A stretch of 64,000 nucleotides of DNA from a virus. The notes below the pieces were generated by a model. It had not been told where the DNA came from and did not search any database. It worked only from the letters and a program-made list of their open reading frames with translations. The translations under genes and the position numbers were made by a program. Below, in pieces: positions 23,804-30,990 of this stretch (the first letter of the stretch is position 1; every line of letters begins with the position of its first letter). The stretch is taken from positions 41,648 through 105,647 of IMG/VR virus record IMGVR_UViG_3300010396_000006. The stretch is one strand, 5' to 3'.

Positions 23804-24478
23804 ATGTACGAACGATTCACGGATCGGGCCGCGAAAATAATGCAATTGGCCAATCAAGAAGCCCAGCGATTCAATCATGAATACATCGGGACCGAACATA
23901 TTCTGTTGGGACTCGTGAAAGAGGGTTCAGGTGTTGCGTCAAACGTCTTGAGAAATCTGGACATCGACTTACGCAAGATCCGCTTGGAAGTTGAAAAGAT
24001 GGTCGGAAGCGGTCCCGATATGATCACAATGGGAAAGCTGCCTCGGACGCCAGGGGCGAAGCGGGTTGTTGAACTGGCGATCGAGTCCGCGAATGCACTC
24101 GGGACAAATTACGTCGGGACCGAACATCTGTTGCTTGGTCTGATCGGCGAGAGTGAAGGCATTGCGTTCCAAGTGTTGCAGAAACTTGGTGCTACAAATG
24201 ACAAGGTGATTGCCGAGTGGGAATCGCTGATGGGCCAGACAGCGCCCGGCAGATCAACAAAGCCAGTTCGGGAACCACTGGCGTTTGTTTTCGCGAATTA
24301 TCCCCAAGCGTACGTTCCGATATTCGATACGCCGCGGAGCATGCCTCCGGTCATGGAGGAAGTGATCACGATTCTCGGCGTGTCCATGTGGAACGGTCGG
24401 GAATGGGTCTCGCGCTTCGGTGCCAAATGCGACCAGAAGTTGATCAAATGGTGGATACCGTTGTTCAATGTGGTTTGA
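23804..24478 (+). CDS. Stand-alone ClpC N-terminal domain protein
   Basis: This 224-residue protein has GGAAAG before its ATG. Residues 1-~145 are a complete double Clp_N repeat: YERFTDRAAKIMQLANQEA, EYIGTEHILLGLVKEGSGVA, then the second NYVGTEHLLLGLIGESEGIA. It is close to the N-domain of bacterial ClpC, which recruits substrates and adaptors. The AAA+ modules are missing; instead a ~75-residue unrelated tail rich in Pro and Trp follows (APGRSTKPVREPLAFVFANY...). It may have been captured from a host clpC, and could act as a decoy that sequesters ClpC adaptors or as an adaptor itself. The sequence agrees best with my memory of planctomycete ClpC, which suggests the host. Confidence 0.85.
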   Translation: MYERFTDRAAKIMQLANQEAQRFNHEYIGTEHILLGLVKEGSGVASNVLRNLDIDLRKIRLEVEKMVGSGPDMITMGKLPRTPGAKRVVELAIESANALGTNYVGTEHLLLGLIGESEGIAFQVLQKLGATNDKVIAEWESLMGQTAPGRSTKPVREPLAFVFANYPQAYVPIFDTPRSMPPVMEEVITILGVSMWNGREWVSRFGAKCDQKLIKWWIPLFNVV

Positions 24479-24501
24479 TCGTCGCGTCGAAAGGATTGGT
24501 G

Positions 24502-24684
24502 ATGCGCAAATACATCGTATGGAGGCGAAAGAACGATCAGGCCAAATGCACAAAGACCGGGCATGACGTCAAGGCCCTGACGCAATCCGAGGCCGACACG
24601 AAGATGAGGCGAATGCTTCAGAACCTGGGCGAAGTGGCTCAGTTGATCGCAAGACCAGTCGGTGTCGATCCGAACGACAAGTAA
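24502..24684 (+). CDS. Small basic protein
   Basis: This 60-residue protein has AAAGGA six bases before its ATG. It opens RKYIVWRRKNDQAKCTK and continues as a helix. The function is unknown. It follows the ClpC-like gene closely. Confidence 0.55.
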   Translation: MRKYIVWRRKNDQAKCTKTGHDVKALTQSEADTKMRRMLQNLGEVAQLIARPVGVDPNDK

Positions 24685-24695
24685 ATCGGAAAATC

Positions 24696-24956
24696 ATGCA
24701 ACCGATCGAACTCAGAATTGCCGTCGTCCTCGCCGCATGCGATTCGCCATACAGTTATGGCTACATCGACACAAAATGGTATGGGTCAAATCGATTCCGC
24801 CAAGGCATGCGATACTTTTGGAAGTTCACGAATAATGGCTGGCGGTTCATCAGTCGATTTCGAGCCGCTGATTCAATGCAAACACGGAAGCTGCCTGAGT
24901 GGCAAAAGAACTCGCACGATCGGAGGTACGTCAGACTGCCATCGACGTATGGTTAG
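24696..24956 (+). CDS. Hypothetical aromatic-rich protein
   Basis: This 86-residue protein is rich in Tyr, Trp, Phe and Arg (SYGYIDTKWYGSNRFRQGMRYFWKF). The ribosome site is weak. It is the last gene before a terminator (24995) and the next promoter region. Confidence 0.5.
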   Translation: MQPIELRIAVVLAACDSPYSYGYIDTKWYGSNRFRQGMRYFWKFTNNGWRFISRFRAADSMQTRKLPEWQKNSHDRRYVRLPSTYG

Positions 24957-24994
24957 CGACAAGACAACTGTCTCCAGAAAGTGATTCTCCGTGG

Positions 24995-25030
24995 CAGACC
25001 GCTCGACCCACTAGCGAGCGGTCTGTTTCA
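24995..25030 (+). terminator. Rho-independent terminator
   Basis: An 11-pair perfect stem CAGACCGCTCG/CGAGCGGTCTG encloses nine bases and is followed by TTTCATT. It separates the ClpC-like operon from the promoter serving 25200. Confidence 0.75.
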
Positions 25031-25090
25031 TTGGTCGAAAAGAAATTATAGAAATCTTTTTGATTTTCCGATAAAATCGACGCCTCGATC

Positions 25091-25119
25091 TTGAATAGGA
25101 AAATCTTTCTGATTATCAT
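25091..25119 (+). promoter_or_regulatory. Promoter with A/T dyad in spacer, P25.1
   Basis: TTGAAT (25091-25096) and TATCAT (25114-25119) are 17 bases apart, with an AAATC-TTTCT-GATTA dyad in the spacer. A second dyad (AAATC-TTTTT-GATTT) lies 40 bases upstream at 25052. The 15-mer TTTTTGATTTTCCGA at 25057 recurs on the minus strand at 47072-47086. Confidence 0.55.
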
Positions 25120-25137
25120 CGGCCCATCGCAACGCGA

Positions 25138-25157
25138 CTGATGACAGTAACCATCAG
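25138..25157 (+). promoter_or_regulatory. 5'-end CAGTAAC stem-loop, copy 3
   Basis: The perfect 6-pair stem CTGATG/CATCAG encloses ACAGTAAC. It lies 25 bases after the -10 and 48 bases before the start codon at 25200. Confidence 0.6.
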
Positions 25158-25199
25158 AAACGCTGATTCTTGCGAAGAGATCTCTGAAGGAATTCGACT

Positions 25200-25946
25200 A
25201 TGTCTGAATCAACTCTCATTCTGCATCGTGGGGCCAAGATCGTCAGCCGTGAACAAGTGGCCGCTGTGCCTCTGATCGAATCGACCGATACCTATTTTCC
25301 GACGCCACATATCGAAGTCTTGGAAACCGCAGAGCGAACATTGAAGACCGCTGGATTCGAAATCAGCAAAAGCCAGTTGGCCTTGAGTGCTGACGGAGCC
25401 AGATTCTTCGGTACACTGGATCTGCAAAGTTCGATCGTCGAAGGCGTCTCGCTGGCGATAGGCGTTCGCAACTCGATCGACAAGATGTTCCCGATCTCCC
25501 TGACGGCCGGCTCCCGAGTGTTCGTTTGTGACAATCTGGCCTTCAGTTCAGAAATCTATGTGGCCAAGCGTCACACGAAGTTCGGGAAACTGCGATTCGA
25601 CGAAGGGATTGCGAAATCGATGCAATCGCTCGGTCAGTTCAAGCAACTAGAAGCGAAGCGGATCGAGCATTACCAAGCCTGTGAGATGACCGATCATCAG
25701 GCTGAATCATTCCTGTTGCGAGCGTATGAAGCCGAGATCCTGACTCACTTCACGTTGCCAACCGCGATCAAGGAATGGCGCAAGCCGAGTCATGAGGAAT
25801 TCGCCAAGCGAAATGCGTGGTGTGCTTTCAACGCGATCACGGAAAGTCTGAAGGTACGACAGAGCAATCCTCAGAAGTTCGCTGGCCTGACGATGAAGCT
25901 ATACGGGTTGCTTGATTCGACGGTCGGATTCAGTACTGCGATCTAG
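25200..25946 (+). CDS. DUF932 family protein
   Basis: This 248-residue protein has GAAGGA before its ATG. The order of motifs (TDTYFPTPHIEVLETAERTLKTAG, FFGTLDL, SIDKMFPISLTAGSRVFVCDNLAF, then a long helical end with NAWCAFNAITESLK) is that of the DUF932 family, common in phages and plasmids, of unknown activity. It is the leading gene of an operon with the CAGTAAC leader hairpin, implying early or strong expression. Confidence 0.8.
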   Translation: MSESTLILHRGAKIVSREQVAAVPLIESTDTYFPTPHIEVLETAERTLKTAGFEISKSQLALSADGARFFGTLDLQSSIVEGVSLAIGVRNSIDKMFPISLTAGSRVFVCDNLAFSSEIYVAKRHTKFGKLRFDEGIAKSMQSLGQFKQLEAKRIEHYQACEMTDHQAESFLLRAYEAEILTHFTLPTAIKEWRKPSHEEFAKRNAWCAFNAITESLKVRQSNPQKFAGLTMKLYGLLDSTVGFSTAI

Positions 25947-25962
25947 TCGCGGCCTGCTGCTC

Positions 25963-25986
25963 TCCCCGCTCAATTGTGGGCGGGGA
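25963..25986 (+). terminator. GC hairpin after DUF932 gene
   Basis: TCCCCGC/GCGGGGA (7 pairs) encloses ten bases; the following sequence is only weakly T-rich. It may act as a processing or partial-termination hairpin. Confidence 0.4.
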
Positions 25987-26027
25987 CTGTTGTGCGCCGA
26001 AAGACAATCTTGAACGGAGAGAACACA

Positions 26028-26258
26028 ATGCCGCGAATCTACTCATCTGCCAATGATCCGCTCGACTTCTGCAAACGATGCTTTCCAAAAACCGAATCCG
26101 CCGCCGAGAAGAAATACGCTCAAGACGGACCGGGTCCGGACAATCGTGGCAATTGTTTCACCTATGATGCTGATCATCCGCCCTATGAATGCGAAGATTA
26201 CAGGTGCCACAAATGCAACAAGCTTCTGACCGAGGTCGATAATTACACCCAAAGCTGA
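26028..26258 (+). CDS. Small cysteine-rich zinc protein
   Basis: This 76-residue protein has GGAGAG before its ATG. CKRC (residues ~15-18) and, near the end, CEDYRCHKCNKLL provide four or five cysteines in a split zinc site. The middle is glycine/asparagine-rich. The function is unknown. Confidence 0.6.
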   Translation: MPRIYSSANDPLDFCKRCFPKTESAAEKKYAQDGPGPDNRGNCFTYDADHPPYECEDYRCHKCNKLLTEVDNYTQS

Positions 26259-26332
26259 GTGATCCTTGCAAAGCGAATGGTGTCAGTATTGACGAACATG
26301 GAAAGGTTCGTAGGACTGGAGACATCCAAATT

Positions 26333-26554
26333 ATGATCAAACGCATTACGGTACAGGATGAATCGGAACGCTGCGGCTATTGTGGCTCGAAGTGTTCTCA
26401 GGGCGAAATCATGTGGCGAGACGATCAGACTGGCGCTGTCGGTTGCAGTCGTCGTTGTTGCGTGGATGCCGCCGGAGCTAAAACCCAAGTCATCCATCGT
26501 CAGCAATTAATCAGCGGACTCGGCCCAACGTATTCGCTTCTGGTCGGGAATTGA
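26333..26554 (+). CDS. Small zinc-finger protein
   Basis: This 73-residue protein contains CGYCGSKCSQGE (residues ~14-25) and CSRRCC (~38-43), a treble-clef-like cysteine set. No ribosome site stands out and the downstream part is plain. It belongs to the group of short zinc proteins in this region. Confidence 0.55.
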   Translation: MIKRITVQDESERCGYCGSKCSQGEIMWRDDQTGAVGCSRRCCVDAAGAKTQVIHRQQLISGLGPTYSLLVGN

Positions 26555-26586
26555 TATCCTGTTGAGGCATTGAACCATGTCACCGG

Positions 26587-26620
26587 CGGCAGGGGAGTGG
26601 CGAAATATACTCCCCTGCCG
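26587..26620 (+). terminator. Strong 12-pair intercistronic hairpin
   Basis: CGGCAGGGGAGT/ACTCCCCTGCCG pair perfectly around ten bases. No T-run follows, so it may stabilise the downstream mRNA or pause polymerase rather than terminate. Confidence 0.5.
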
Positions 26621-26649
26621 CTCCCGCCTCTCAAAAGGAATTGAACTCG

Positions 26650-26988
26650 ATGAAAGTGATTGAAACACTCACGCTCGAACAGAATCAGCAACTGGCGTTA
26701 ATGCTCAAGATGACGGCTGCTATCTCAACGCGGTTCTCAGAGTTCGAATCGACCGAACAGCAGATGATCGAAACGCTCGTTCTGAGCGGCATCAGTGGTC
26801 TGATCGGCCTTGGTTCAAACACGGAGATTCACAATCAGACCATTCGAAGCGGAGCGTTGTTTCGAATCTATGATGAAGTGATGTCGCTGGTGAAAGAGCG
26901 GATTGAGGCCGCGATCTTCGAGGCGACACCGCTGGACACGTCAACAGAAATATCGACCATTTCATCTTTAGAAACAAGGGCCGGCTAA
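26650..26988 (+). CDS. Helical hypothetical protein, first of a pair
   Basis: This 112-residue helical protein has AAAGGA ten bases before ATG 26650; TTG 26641 is too close to the site. A central hydrophobic stretch (IETLVLSGISGLIGLG) precedes KERIEAAIFEA. The stop overlaps the next start. The next protein has a similar length, helical content and a KERIE motif near its C-terminus, so the two may be diverged duplicates. Confidence 0.6.
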   Translation: MKVIETLTLEQNQQLALMLKMTAAISTRFSEFESTEQQMIETLVLSGISGLIGLGSNTEIHNQTIRSGALFRIYDEVMSLVKERIEAAIFEATPLDTSTEISTISSLETRAG

Positions 26989-27275
26989 TGGGCAGATCTG
27001 CACAGATCATATTGAAGTCAACCCGACGATCGGCATCGGCCGTTATCGGCCTGCTGGATCTTCTGGGAATGTTTTGTCGATCTGAAAAGGAGTTATTGAC
27101 TTCGTCGACAGTCTTGCTGATTTCGGAGATATGCGCATCCCTGGAACTGCCTCTCGAACTCATGAAGGGGAAATTGACCGATCCAGACGTCGTCGATCGT
27201 ATGGCCAACGATATATTTGAATTCGCAAAAGAACGGATTGAGAAAGAGGCCAGACAGGCAACATCCAGCAATTGA
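26988..27275 (+). CDS. Helical hypothetical protein, second of a pair
   Basis: This 95-residue protein starts on the stop of the previous gene. It is helical, with a basic start (STRRSASAVIGLLDLL) and an end (FAKERIEKEARQATSSN) resembling the KERIEAAIFEA segment of its neighbour. The function is unknown. Confidence 0.6.
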   Translation: MGRSAQIILKSTRRSASAVIGLLDLLGMFCRSEKELLTSSTVLLISEICASLELPLELMKGKLTDPDVVDRMANDIFEFAKERIEKEARQATSSN

Positions 27276-27311
27276 TTCGGAACGTGGACAGTTCCGACTG
27301 AGGGTTAATTG

Positions 27312-27608
27312 ATGTGCAACTTCGTCCAGTTTGTTCGGTGGCACAACTGCACTGAATCTGAGTCGCTGGAGCTGTGGCAGCATCTGGGAACGAGGAGATT
27401 TTTGAAGATGATGAAAGATGGTCCTCCAAAGGCTGAAGTGATTGCCGGTGTCTGCCCGAATTGCGGGGAGAAATTCGCTGAGTTGAAAGACGGCAAGATT
27501 CCAACCCACGACTTTCCCCGGCCGTGCCGAGCAGTGTGCCGAGGGTCTAATCAACAGCCGCGGCATCCCGACGACAAGTCGCTGTTGTGGTGCGATGGTG
27601 GCCAATAA
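27312..27608 (+). CDS. Zinc-ribbon protein
   Basis: This 98-residue protein has CPNCGEKF (residues ~47-54) and, further on, RPCRAVCRG and a C-terminal WCDGG, giving a split cysteine set. LELWQHLGTRRFLKMMKDG precedes the ribbon. The function is unknown. Confidence 0.6.
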   Translation: MCNFVQFVRWHNCTESESLELWQHLGTRRFLKMMKDGPPKAEVIAGVCPNCGEKFAELKDGKIPTHDFPRPCRAVCRGSNQQPRHPDDKSLLWCDGGQ

Positions 27609-27679
27609 CTGCGGGTAATGACTGAGTTCTGACGGCTGTTTTGACGGAACATTTCGCATTCTGTGAGGAGGAATGATCG

Positions 27680-27886
27680 GTGAGACAGGTTGTTGACCGA
27701 ATTACCTGCGATGACTGCGGTCGAGTCTACGAATTTGAGGCACTACGTACCGGCACGTCGCCCATCATCGCTCGATTTGATTCTCTCACGGAATGGCTAA
27801 AGCGACTCGGTTGGAATTGCCGGCCAATGGAAAACAGCCGATTTGCGTTTGAAGACAAGTGTCCCGACTGCATCCAGAGAAAGTGA
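27680..27886 (+). CDS. Small zinc-ribbon protein
   Basis: This 68-residue protein starts at GTG (GAGGAGG upstream). CDDCGRVYEF (residues ~10-19) and CPDC (~61-64) form a zinc site around a Trp-containing middle (TEWLKRLGWNC). The pattern resembles the small ribbon proteins found in actinobacterial and planctomycete phages. Confidence 0.6.
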   Translation: MRQVVDRITCDDCGRVYEFEALRTGTSPIIARFDSLTEWLKRLGWNCRPMENSRFAFEDKCPDCIQRK

Positions 27887-27897
27887 ATGGAGGATTG

Positions 27898-28122
27898 ATG
27901 CGTTTTTTGGCGGCATTCTGGGGATCATTTGCAGTCGGTTTTTTGGGCTGCATGGCGTGGCTGTATTTCAGTCTTTTTGACTCATCTGATCCGTCGTGGA
28001 CAGACAGCTTCGGCTTCGGCGTGATTCTGATCTGCCCATTGGCAGGCGTGGCCCTCGGGGTAATTGCGACGGCCGTCGATCTGGTCGCCGTCGTTGCTTC
28101 GAAGTATTCGAGGAGAGGCTAA
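27898..28122 (+). CDS. Two-helix membrane protein, possible holin
   Basis: This 74-residue protein has GGAGG before its ATG. Two membrane helices (residues ~3-26 and ~39-67) flank an acidic loop (DSSDPSWTDS), and the protein ends RRG. The size and topology are those of class II holins, but no endolysin lies nearby, so this is only a possibility. Confidence 0.65.
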   Translation: MRFLAAFWGSFAVGFLGCMAWLYFSLFDSSDPSWTDSFGFGVILICPLAGVALGVIATAVDLVAVVASKYSRRG

Positions 28123-28293
28123 ATGGATGACAAAAGGGTCGTGCGATTACTTGGGTTCTTGATGATTGGTTTGGCGATAGTCGCCGCAGCAACTTGCAGC
28201 AGTGGCGGATTCTCGGGAGGAACGTCCGGGCGGCTGAATAGGACGGCAATTTGGCCCGGCGGATTCGATCCGGGCAAGACGTGTCTTCCGTAA
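28123..28293 (+). CDS. Small exported or membrane peptide
   Basis: This 56-residue frame starts at the ATG immediately after the previous stop. A basic start (DDKRVVRLLG) leads into a hydrophobic helix (FLMIGLAIVAAATC) followed by a glycine/serine-rich tail, like a signal peptide or a lipoprotein with an imperfect lipobox. The tight junction with the membrane protein upstream supports translation. Confidence 0.5.
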   Translation: MDDKRVVRLLGFLMIGLAIVAAATCSSGGFSGGTSGRLNRTAIWPGGFDPGKTCLP

Positions 28294-28440
28294 CGACGCA
28301 ACTAATCAGGTTCTATGAAGGGAGTGCGAACGTCGGCCACTTGGGCGGAATACGTGTGGTGGTGAGGGATCAGTCCATTGAGCACGTCGCGAACTTCAAT
28401 AATCGACCCAGAGACGTGACAGGCCGGAGAGACGGCCAAT

Positions 28441-28470
28441 TTGAATTCATGTCCCGACCTGGGAGGGGAA
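28441..28470 (+). repeat. 30-base direct repeat R1, copy 1 (ribosome-site cassette border)
   Basis: The 30 bases here are identical to 29946-29975. Both copies end in GGGAGGGG and sit just before a start codon (28476 and 29980) of two unrelated genes. Confidence 0.85.
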
Positions 28471-28475
28471 GAGCG

Positions 28476-28724
28476 ATGAGTCTCACGGCGTTGGAAAAAT
28501 GCGATATTCGAAAATCGAACGCGGAGAGGATTCGCACCTTGTGGAGGGCGATGACGCCAGTCCAGGGAGAGCAGCGAGTCATCTACCAATGTGGCGACTG
28601 CAAGAAATTGTTCGGCCGTCGCTTCGTTCCGTATGGCCTTGGCTACGGGCTTACTGTTGGGTCGTGCGTATGCCAGTTGACTGGTCATCGTCCGATGCAT
28701 GAAGTCGCTTCAAAGAATCCGTAG
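28476..28724 (+). CDS. Small zinc-ribbon cassette gene
   Basis: This 82-residue protein has GGGAGGGG upstream. CGDCKKLFGRRF (residues ~45-56) and CVCQLTGH form a cysteine site after a charged helical N-terminus. The gene is bracketed by repeat R1 in front and R2 (28726) behind, and the same pair brackets the unrelated gene at 29980. Confidence 0.6.
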   Translation: MSLTALEKCDIRKSNAERIRTLWRAMTPVQGEQRVIYQCGDCKKLFGRRFVPYGLGYGLTVGSCVCQLTGHRPMHEVASKNP

Positions 28725-28725
28725 A

Positions 28726-28750
28726 CGATAGCTGTTTGGTTCTGCGATCG
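28726..28750 (+). repeat. 25-base direct repeat R2, copy 1
   Basis: The 25 bases here are identical to 30178-30202. They follow the stop codon of the cassette gene at 28476, as copy 2 does for the gene at 29980. Confidence 0.85.
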
Positions 28751-28768
28751 GTTTTAGAGGGTAACTGA

Positions 28769-29212
28769 ATGATCAAATCCATTCCGAATATGCCGAAGCA
28801 AACCACGCCCACGAACTGCTTTTCGGCGTGTCTTGCGTCCGTCCTGGGCTGCTCGATCGAGAATGTTCCGTCAGGTGCCGACGGCGCGTCGTGGGATTGG
28901 GACGCCGTTCAACTGTGGCTTGCTGCCGAATTCGGTCTCCAGTTGCTGGAAGTGACATTCGGCGAAGGCGGGACGATCTATCCGATACCGGTTCGCGTGC
29001 CGTGCATCATTACTGGAAATTCGCCGCGTGAGTGCGTTACCGGTCGGCACGCCGTTGTGGCTGAAGCGATTGGTCTGGATGGATTCTGCGTGATCCACGA
29101 CCCGCACGCGTCTAACGATGGACTGGATGGCGAGCCGACGCATGCGTGTTTCTTCGTTCCGATCAAGGTGACGGACGTATTCATGCACGAGCGAGAAAAT
29201 GTTGAGCGGTAA
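28769..29212 (+). CDS. C39/papain-like cysteine peptidase
   Basis: This 147-residue protein shows a C39-type peptidase outline: TPTNCFSACLASVLG (catalytic Cys at residue ~17 or 21), TGRHAVVAEAI (catalytic His ~92), and FCVIHDPHASND (Asp ~113). The fold of ~130 residues is typical of the peptidase domain that cleaves double-glycine leader peptides or acts as a stand-alone amidase. It has no signal peptide and no transporter domain. The next gene encodes a secreted protein but does not look like a bacteriocin precursor. Its target is unknown. Confidence 0.65.
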   Translation: MIKSIPNMPKQTTPTNCFSACLASVLGCSIENVPSGADGASWDWDAVQLWLAAEFGLQLLEVTFGEGGTIYPIPVRVPCIITGNSPRECVTGRHAVVAEAIGLDGFCVIHDPHASNDGLDGEPTHACFFVPIKVTDVFMHERENVER

Positions 29213-29237
29213 ATTTCGCATTCTGATTGGAGGATTG

Positions 29238-29750
29238 ATGAAAAAGCTGTTGAGTGTTGTTTGTGTTTTTGGATTGTGCTGCGTGGTCTTCGGTGAAGGC
29301 GTTGGCCGCACAATCGAGGAAGACATGGGGCTTCCGCCGTTGCCAAAAGCAGGGAAGGCCACTGAGCAGGAAGCATTGAATTATCGCCGCTGGGAAATTG
29401 TCGAAGTCAATGGCAAAGATCGATACAAAGCGAAATGGCTGGAGAAAAAATTAGACGACATTCGACCATATCTCGAATCGAATACCGGCGGTGTGTACGT
29501 CGACATCGAACATGGGACTACTGGACTGCACAACGTCTCAGCGATTCTGGTCCAATACGACAAATTCAAGGACCATCGAAACTTGGCCGTGTTCAACAAA
29601 TCCAAAAATATCGCTCTGCTGGCGTTCGACAGGTGGAACACGTGCTGTTTGGGCATCGCCTCTCCCGACGCTGACGAAATTATTCGACGGCACGGATTTA
29701 AATGCTCGGCGTTAGACGTGGCTCGAATGCTGAGGCTGATGGAGGAATGA
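29238..29750 (+). CDS. Secreted protein of unknown function
   Basis: This 170-residue protein has GGAGG before its ATG. KKLLSVVCVFGLCCVVFG at the N-terminus is a classical signal peptide (cleavage near residue 20). The mature part is alpha/beta (VYVDIEHGTTGLHNVSAILVQY ... NLAVFNKSKNIALLAFDRW) and ends in a helix. The gene overlaps the end of the peptidase gene only in a longer, unsupported reading. Export suggests a role in the cell envelope, such as exclusion or lysis. Confidence 0.65.
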   Translation: MKKLLSVVCVFGLCCVVFGEGVGRTIEEDMGLPPLPKAGKATEQEALNYRRWEIVEVNGKDRYKAKWLEKKLDDIRPYLESNTGGVYVDIEHGTTGLHNVSAILVQYDKFKDHRNLAVFNKSKNIALLAFDRWNTCCLGIASPDADEIIRRHGFKCSALDVARMLRLMEE

Positions 29751-29772
29751 CGGAACTAATCAGGCACCCGCT

Positions 29773-29949
29773 ATGGAAAACGAAATTCGCCGATGCGACT
29801 ACTGTGGAGCGCCAATCGACCCTATTGATTGGTGTTATGGGTGTATGCGCGGCGAGAAGTGCCACAAGCGTCGTCGCAAAAGGAAAGACGCCAGGCATTG
29901 CAGCAGCGAATGCCAGAGGGCCGACCATCGCGACAAACGTAAGTCTTGA
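29773..29949 (+). CDS. Small zinc-finger protein
   Basis: This 58-residue basic protein carries CDYCG (residues 8-12), CYGCMRGEKCH (~22-32) and CSSECQ (~45-50), six or seven cysteines in a treble-clef arrangement with a KRRRKRKDAR linker. It probably binds nucleic acid. It ends two bases after repeat R1 copy 2 begins. Confidence 0.65.
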   Translation: MENEIRRCDYCGAPIDPIDWCYGCMRGEKCHKRRRKRKDARHCSSECQRADHRDKRKS

Positions 29950-29975
29950 ATTCATGTCCCGACCTGGGAGGGGAA
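29946..29975 (+). repeat. 30-base direct repeat R1, copy 2
   Basis: The bases are identical to 28441-28470. This copy overlaps the stop of the preceding zinc-finger gene and supplies the GGGAGGGG ribosome site of the gene at 29980. Confidence 0.85.
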
Positions 29976-29979
29976 ATCG

Positions 29980-30183
29980 ATGCCAGAGAAGCCAACATTC
30001 ATGACGGCCGATGAATATGACGCCATCGTTCAGGCGGATGGAGCGACATGCGCATGCTACGAGGGATTCAGCCGGATGATGGCAGTTTGGCGCTACGAGA
30101 ATCCCGACGACGATCGAAGCGACTACGAGATTTTAGAATCGCCGGAGTTTCAGAAATGGAACACGCCGGCTGAAACGCGATAG
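29980..30183 (+). CDS. Small cassette protein
   Basis: This 67-residue acidic protein (MTADEYDAIVQADGATCACYEGFSRMMAVW...) has one C-A-C pair and no recognised domain. It sits between R1 (29946) and R2 (30178), exactly as the unrelated gene at 28476 does. Confidence 0.6.
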   Translation: MPEKPTFMTADEYDAIVQADGATCACYEGFSRMMAVWRYENPDDDRSDYEILESPEFQKWNTPAETR

Positions 30184-30202
30184 CTGTTTGGTTCTGCGAT
30201 CG
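30178..30202 (+). repeat. 25-base direct repeat R2, copy 2
   Basis: The bases are identical to 28726-28750. The first bases contain the stop codon of the gene at 29980. Confidence 0.85.
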
Positions 30203-30243
30203 ATACTTAATGGAACACAACCGCATTCTATTCGGAGATGACG

Positions 30244-30684
30244 ATGCGAGGTCTTTTGTTCTTCATGCGTTCTGAAAAGGTCGATCACCAGTATCGCAAT
30301 CAGAACGAGGCAAAGCTGGCCAAAACACTGAATGAAGCGAGGGCAACCTTGGCTAATTTGGTCAATACCTACATCGGCCGATTGTATGAGTTCCGGACGC
30401 CGGAAGATGTTTGGATTGATGTCGATCCTGACGTCGAAAATGGAAAGCGGCTCGGTCTCGTGTCGAAACATGGTGAAGGCCATCAACTCATTATCCGCGA
30501 TGGTGAGGACGATCATGGATTGCACGAACTGGATCATCACGAATTGACGGAACTGTTCGAGCGATTGCCAGAACTCAAACGGGAAGTCATCAAGGCATCG
30601 ATTGATCACCTGGGCGAGATCCAATCGGCAATCGCATTCTTTCGTGAGAATGTTCTTGGCGTTGCTTCTGACGAGGAAGAGTGA
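30244..30684 (+). CDS. Hypothetical acidic protein
   Basis: This 146-residue protein starts at ATG 30244, six bases after GGAG. It is helical, with a beta-like middle (EDVWIDVDPDVENGKRLGLVSKHGEGHQLII) and a His/Glu-rich segment (DDHGLHELDHHELTEL). No family is recognised. The next gene starts directly after its stop. Confidence 0.65.
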   Translation: MRGLLFFMRSEKVDHQYRNQNEAKLAKTLNEARATLANLVNTYIGRLYEFRTPEDVWIDVDPDVENGKRLGLVSKHGEGHQLIIRDGEDDHGLHELDHHELTELFERLPELKREVIKASIDHLGEIQSAIAFFRENVLGVASDEEE

Positions 30685-30987
30685 ATGTCGCCTGAAGAAC
30701 AAGAATCAGTCAGGGCAGAAGAAAAACGTCACTACGAACTCGGCGTGATGTTCCTGTTTGATATTGCCGACACCATCGACATAGAAAAGCCAAGCACCGT
30801 CGATGCCGAATTTGGATTGTTCAATACCGTGGCGATGCTGATGATTCGATTAAACCAGCATCTTGACGGGCCGACAAAAGACCGCATGCGTGATGACGGT
30901 TCAATCCAAAAGATGGTCTCTGCTGGGGCTATGGCGATGATGGACGAATTCAAGCGAATCCGCGAGGAAGATCTGAGAAAGAACTGA
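30685..30987 (+). CDS. Helical hypothetical protein
   Basis: This 100-residue all-helical acidic protein starts on the base after the previous stop and is clearly in the same operon. FNTVAMLMIRLNQHL is amphipathic. The function is unknown. Confidence 0.65.
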   Translation: MSPEEQESVRAEEKRHYELGVMFLFDIADTIDIEKPSTVDAEFGLFNTVAMLMIRLNQHLDGPTKDRMRDDGSIQKMVSAGAMAMMDEFKRIREEDLRKN

Positions 30988-30990
30988 ATT

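Noticed and set aside
27898-28122. A holin-endolysin lysis cassette
   Set aside because: Several small membrane proteins exist, but no endolysin motif (amidase, muramidase or transglycosylase) was seen near any of them.
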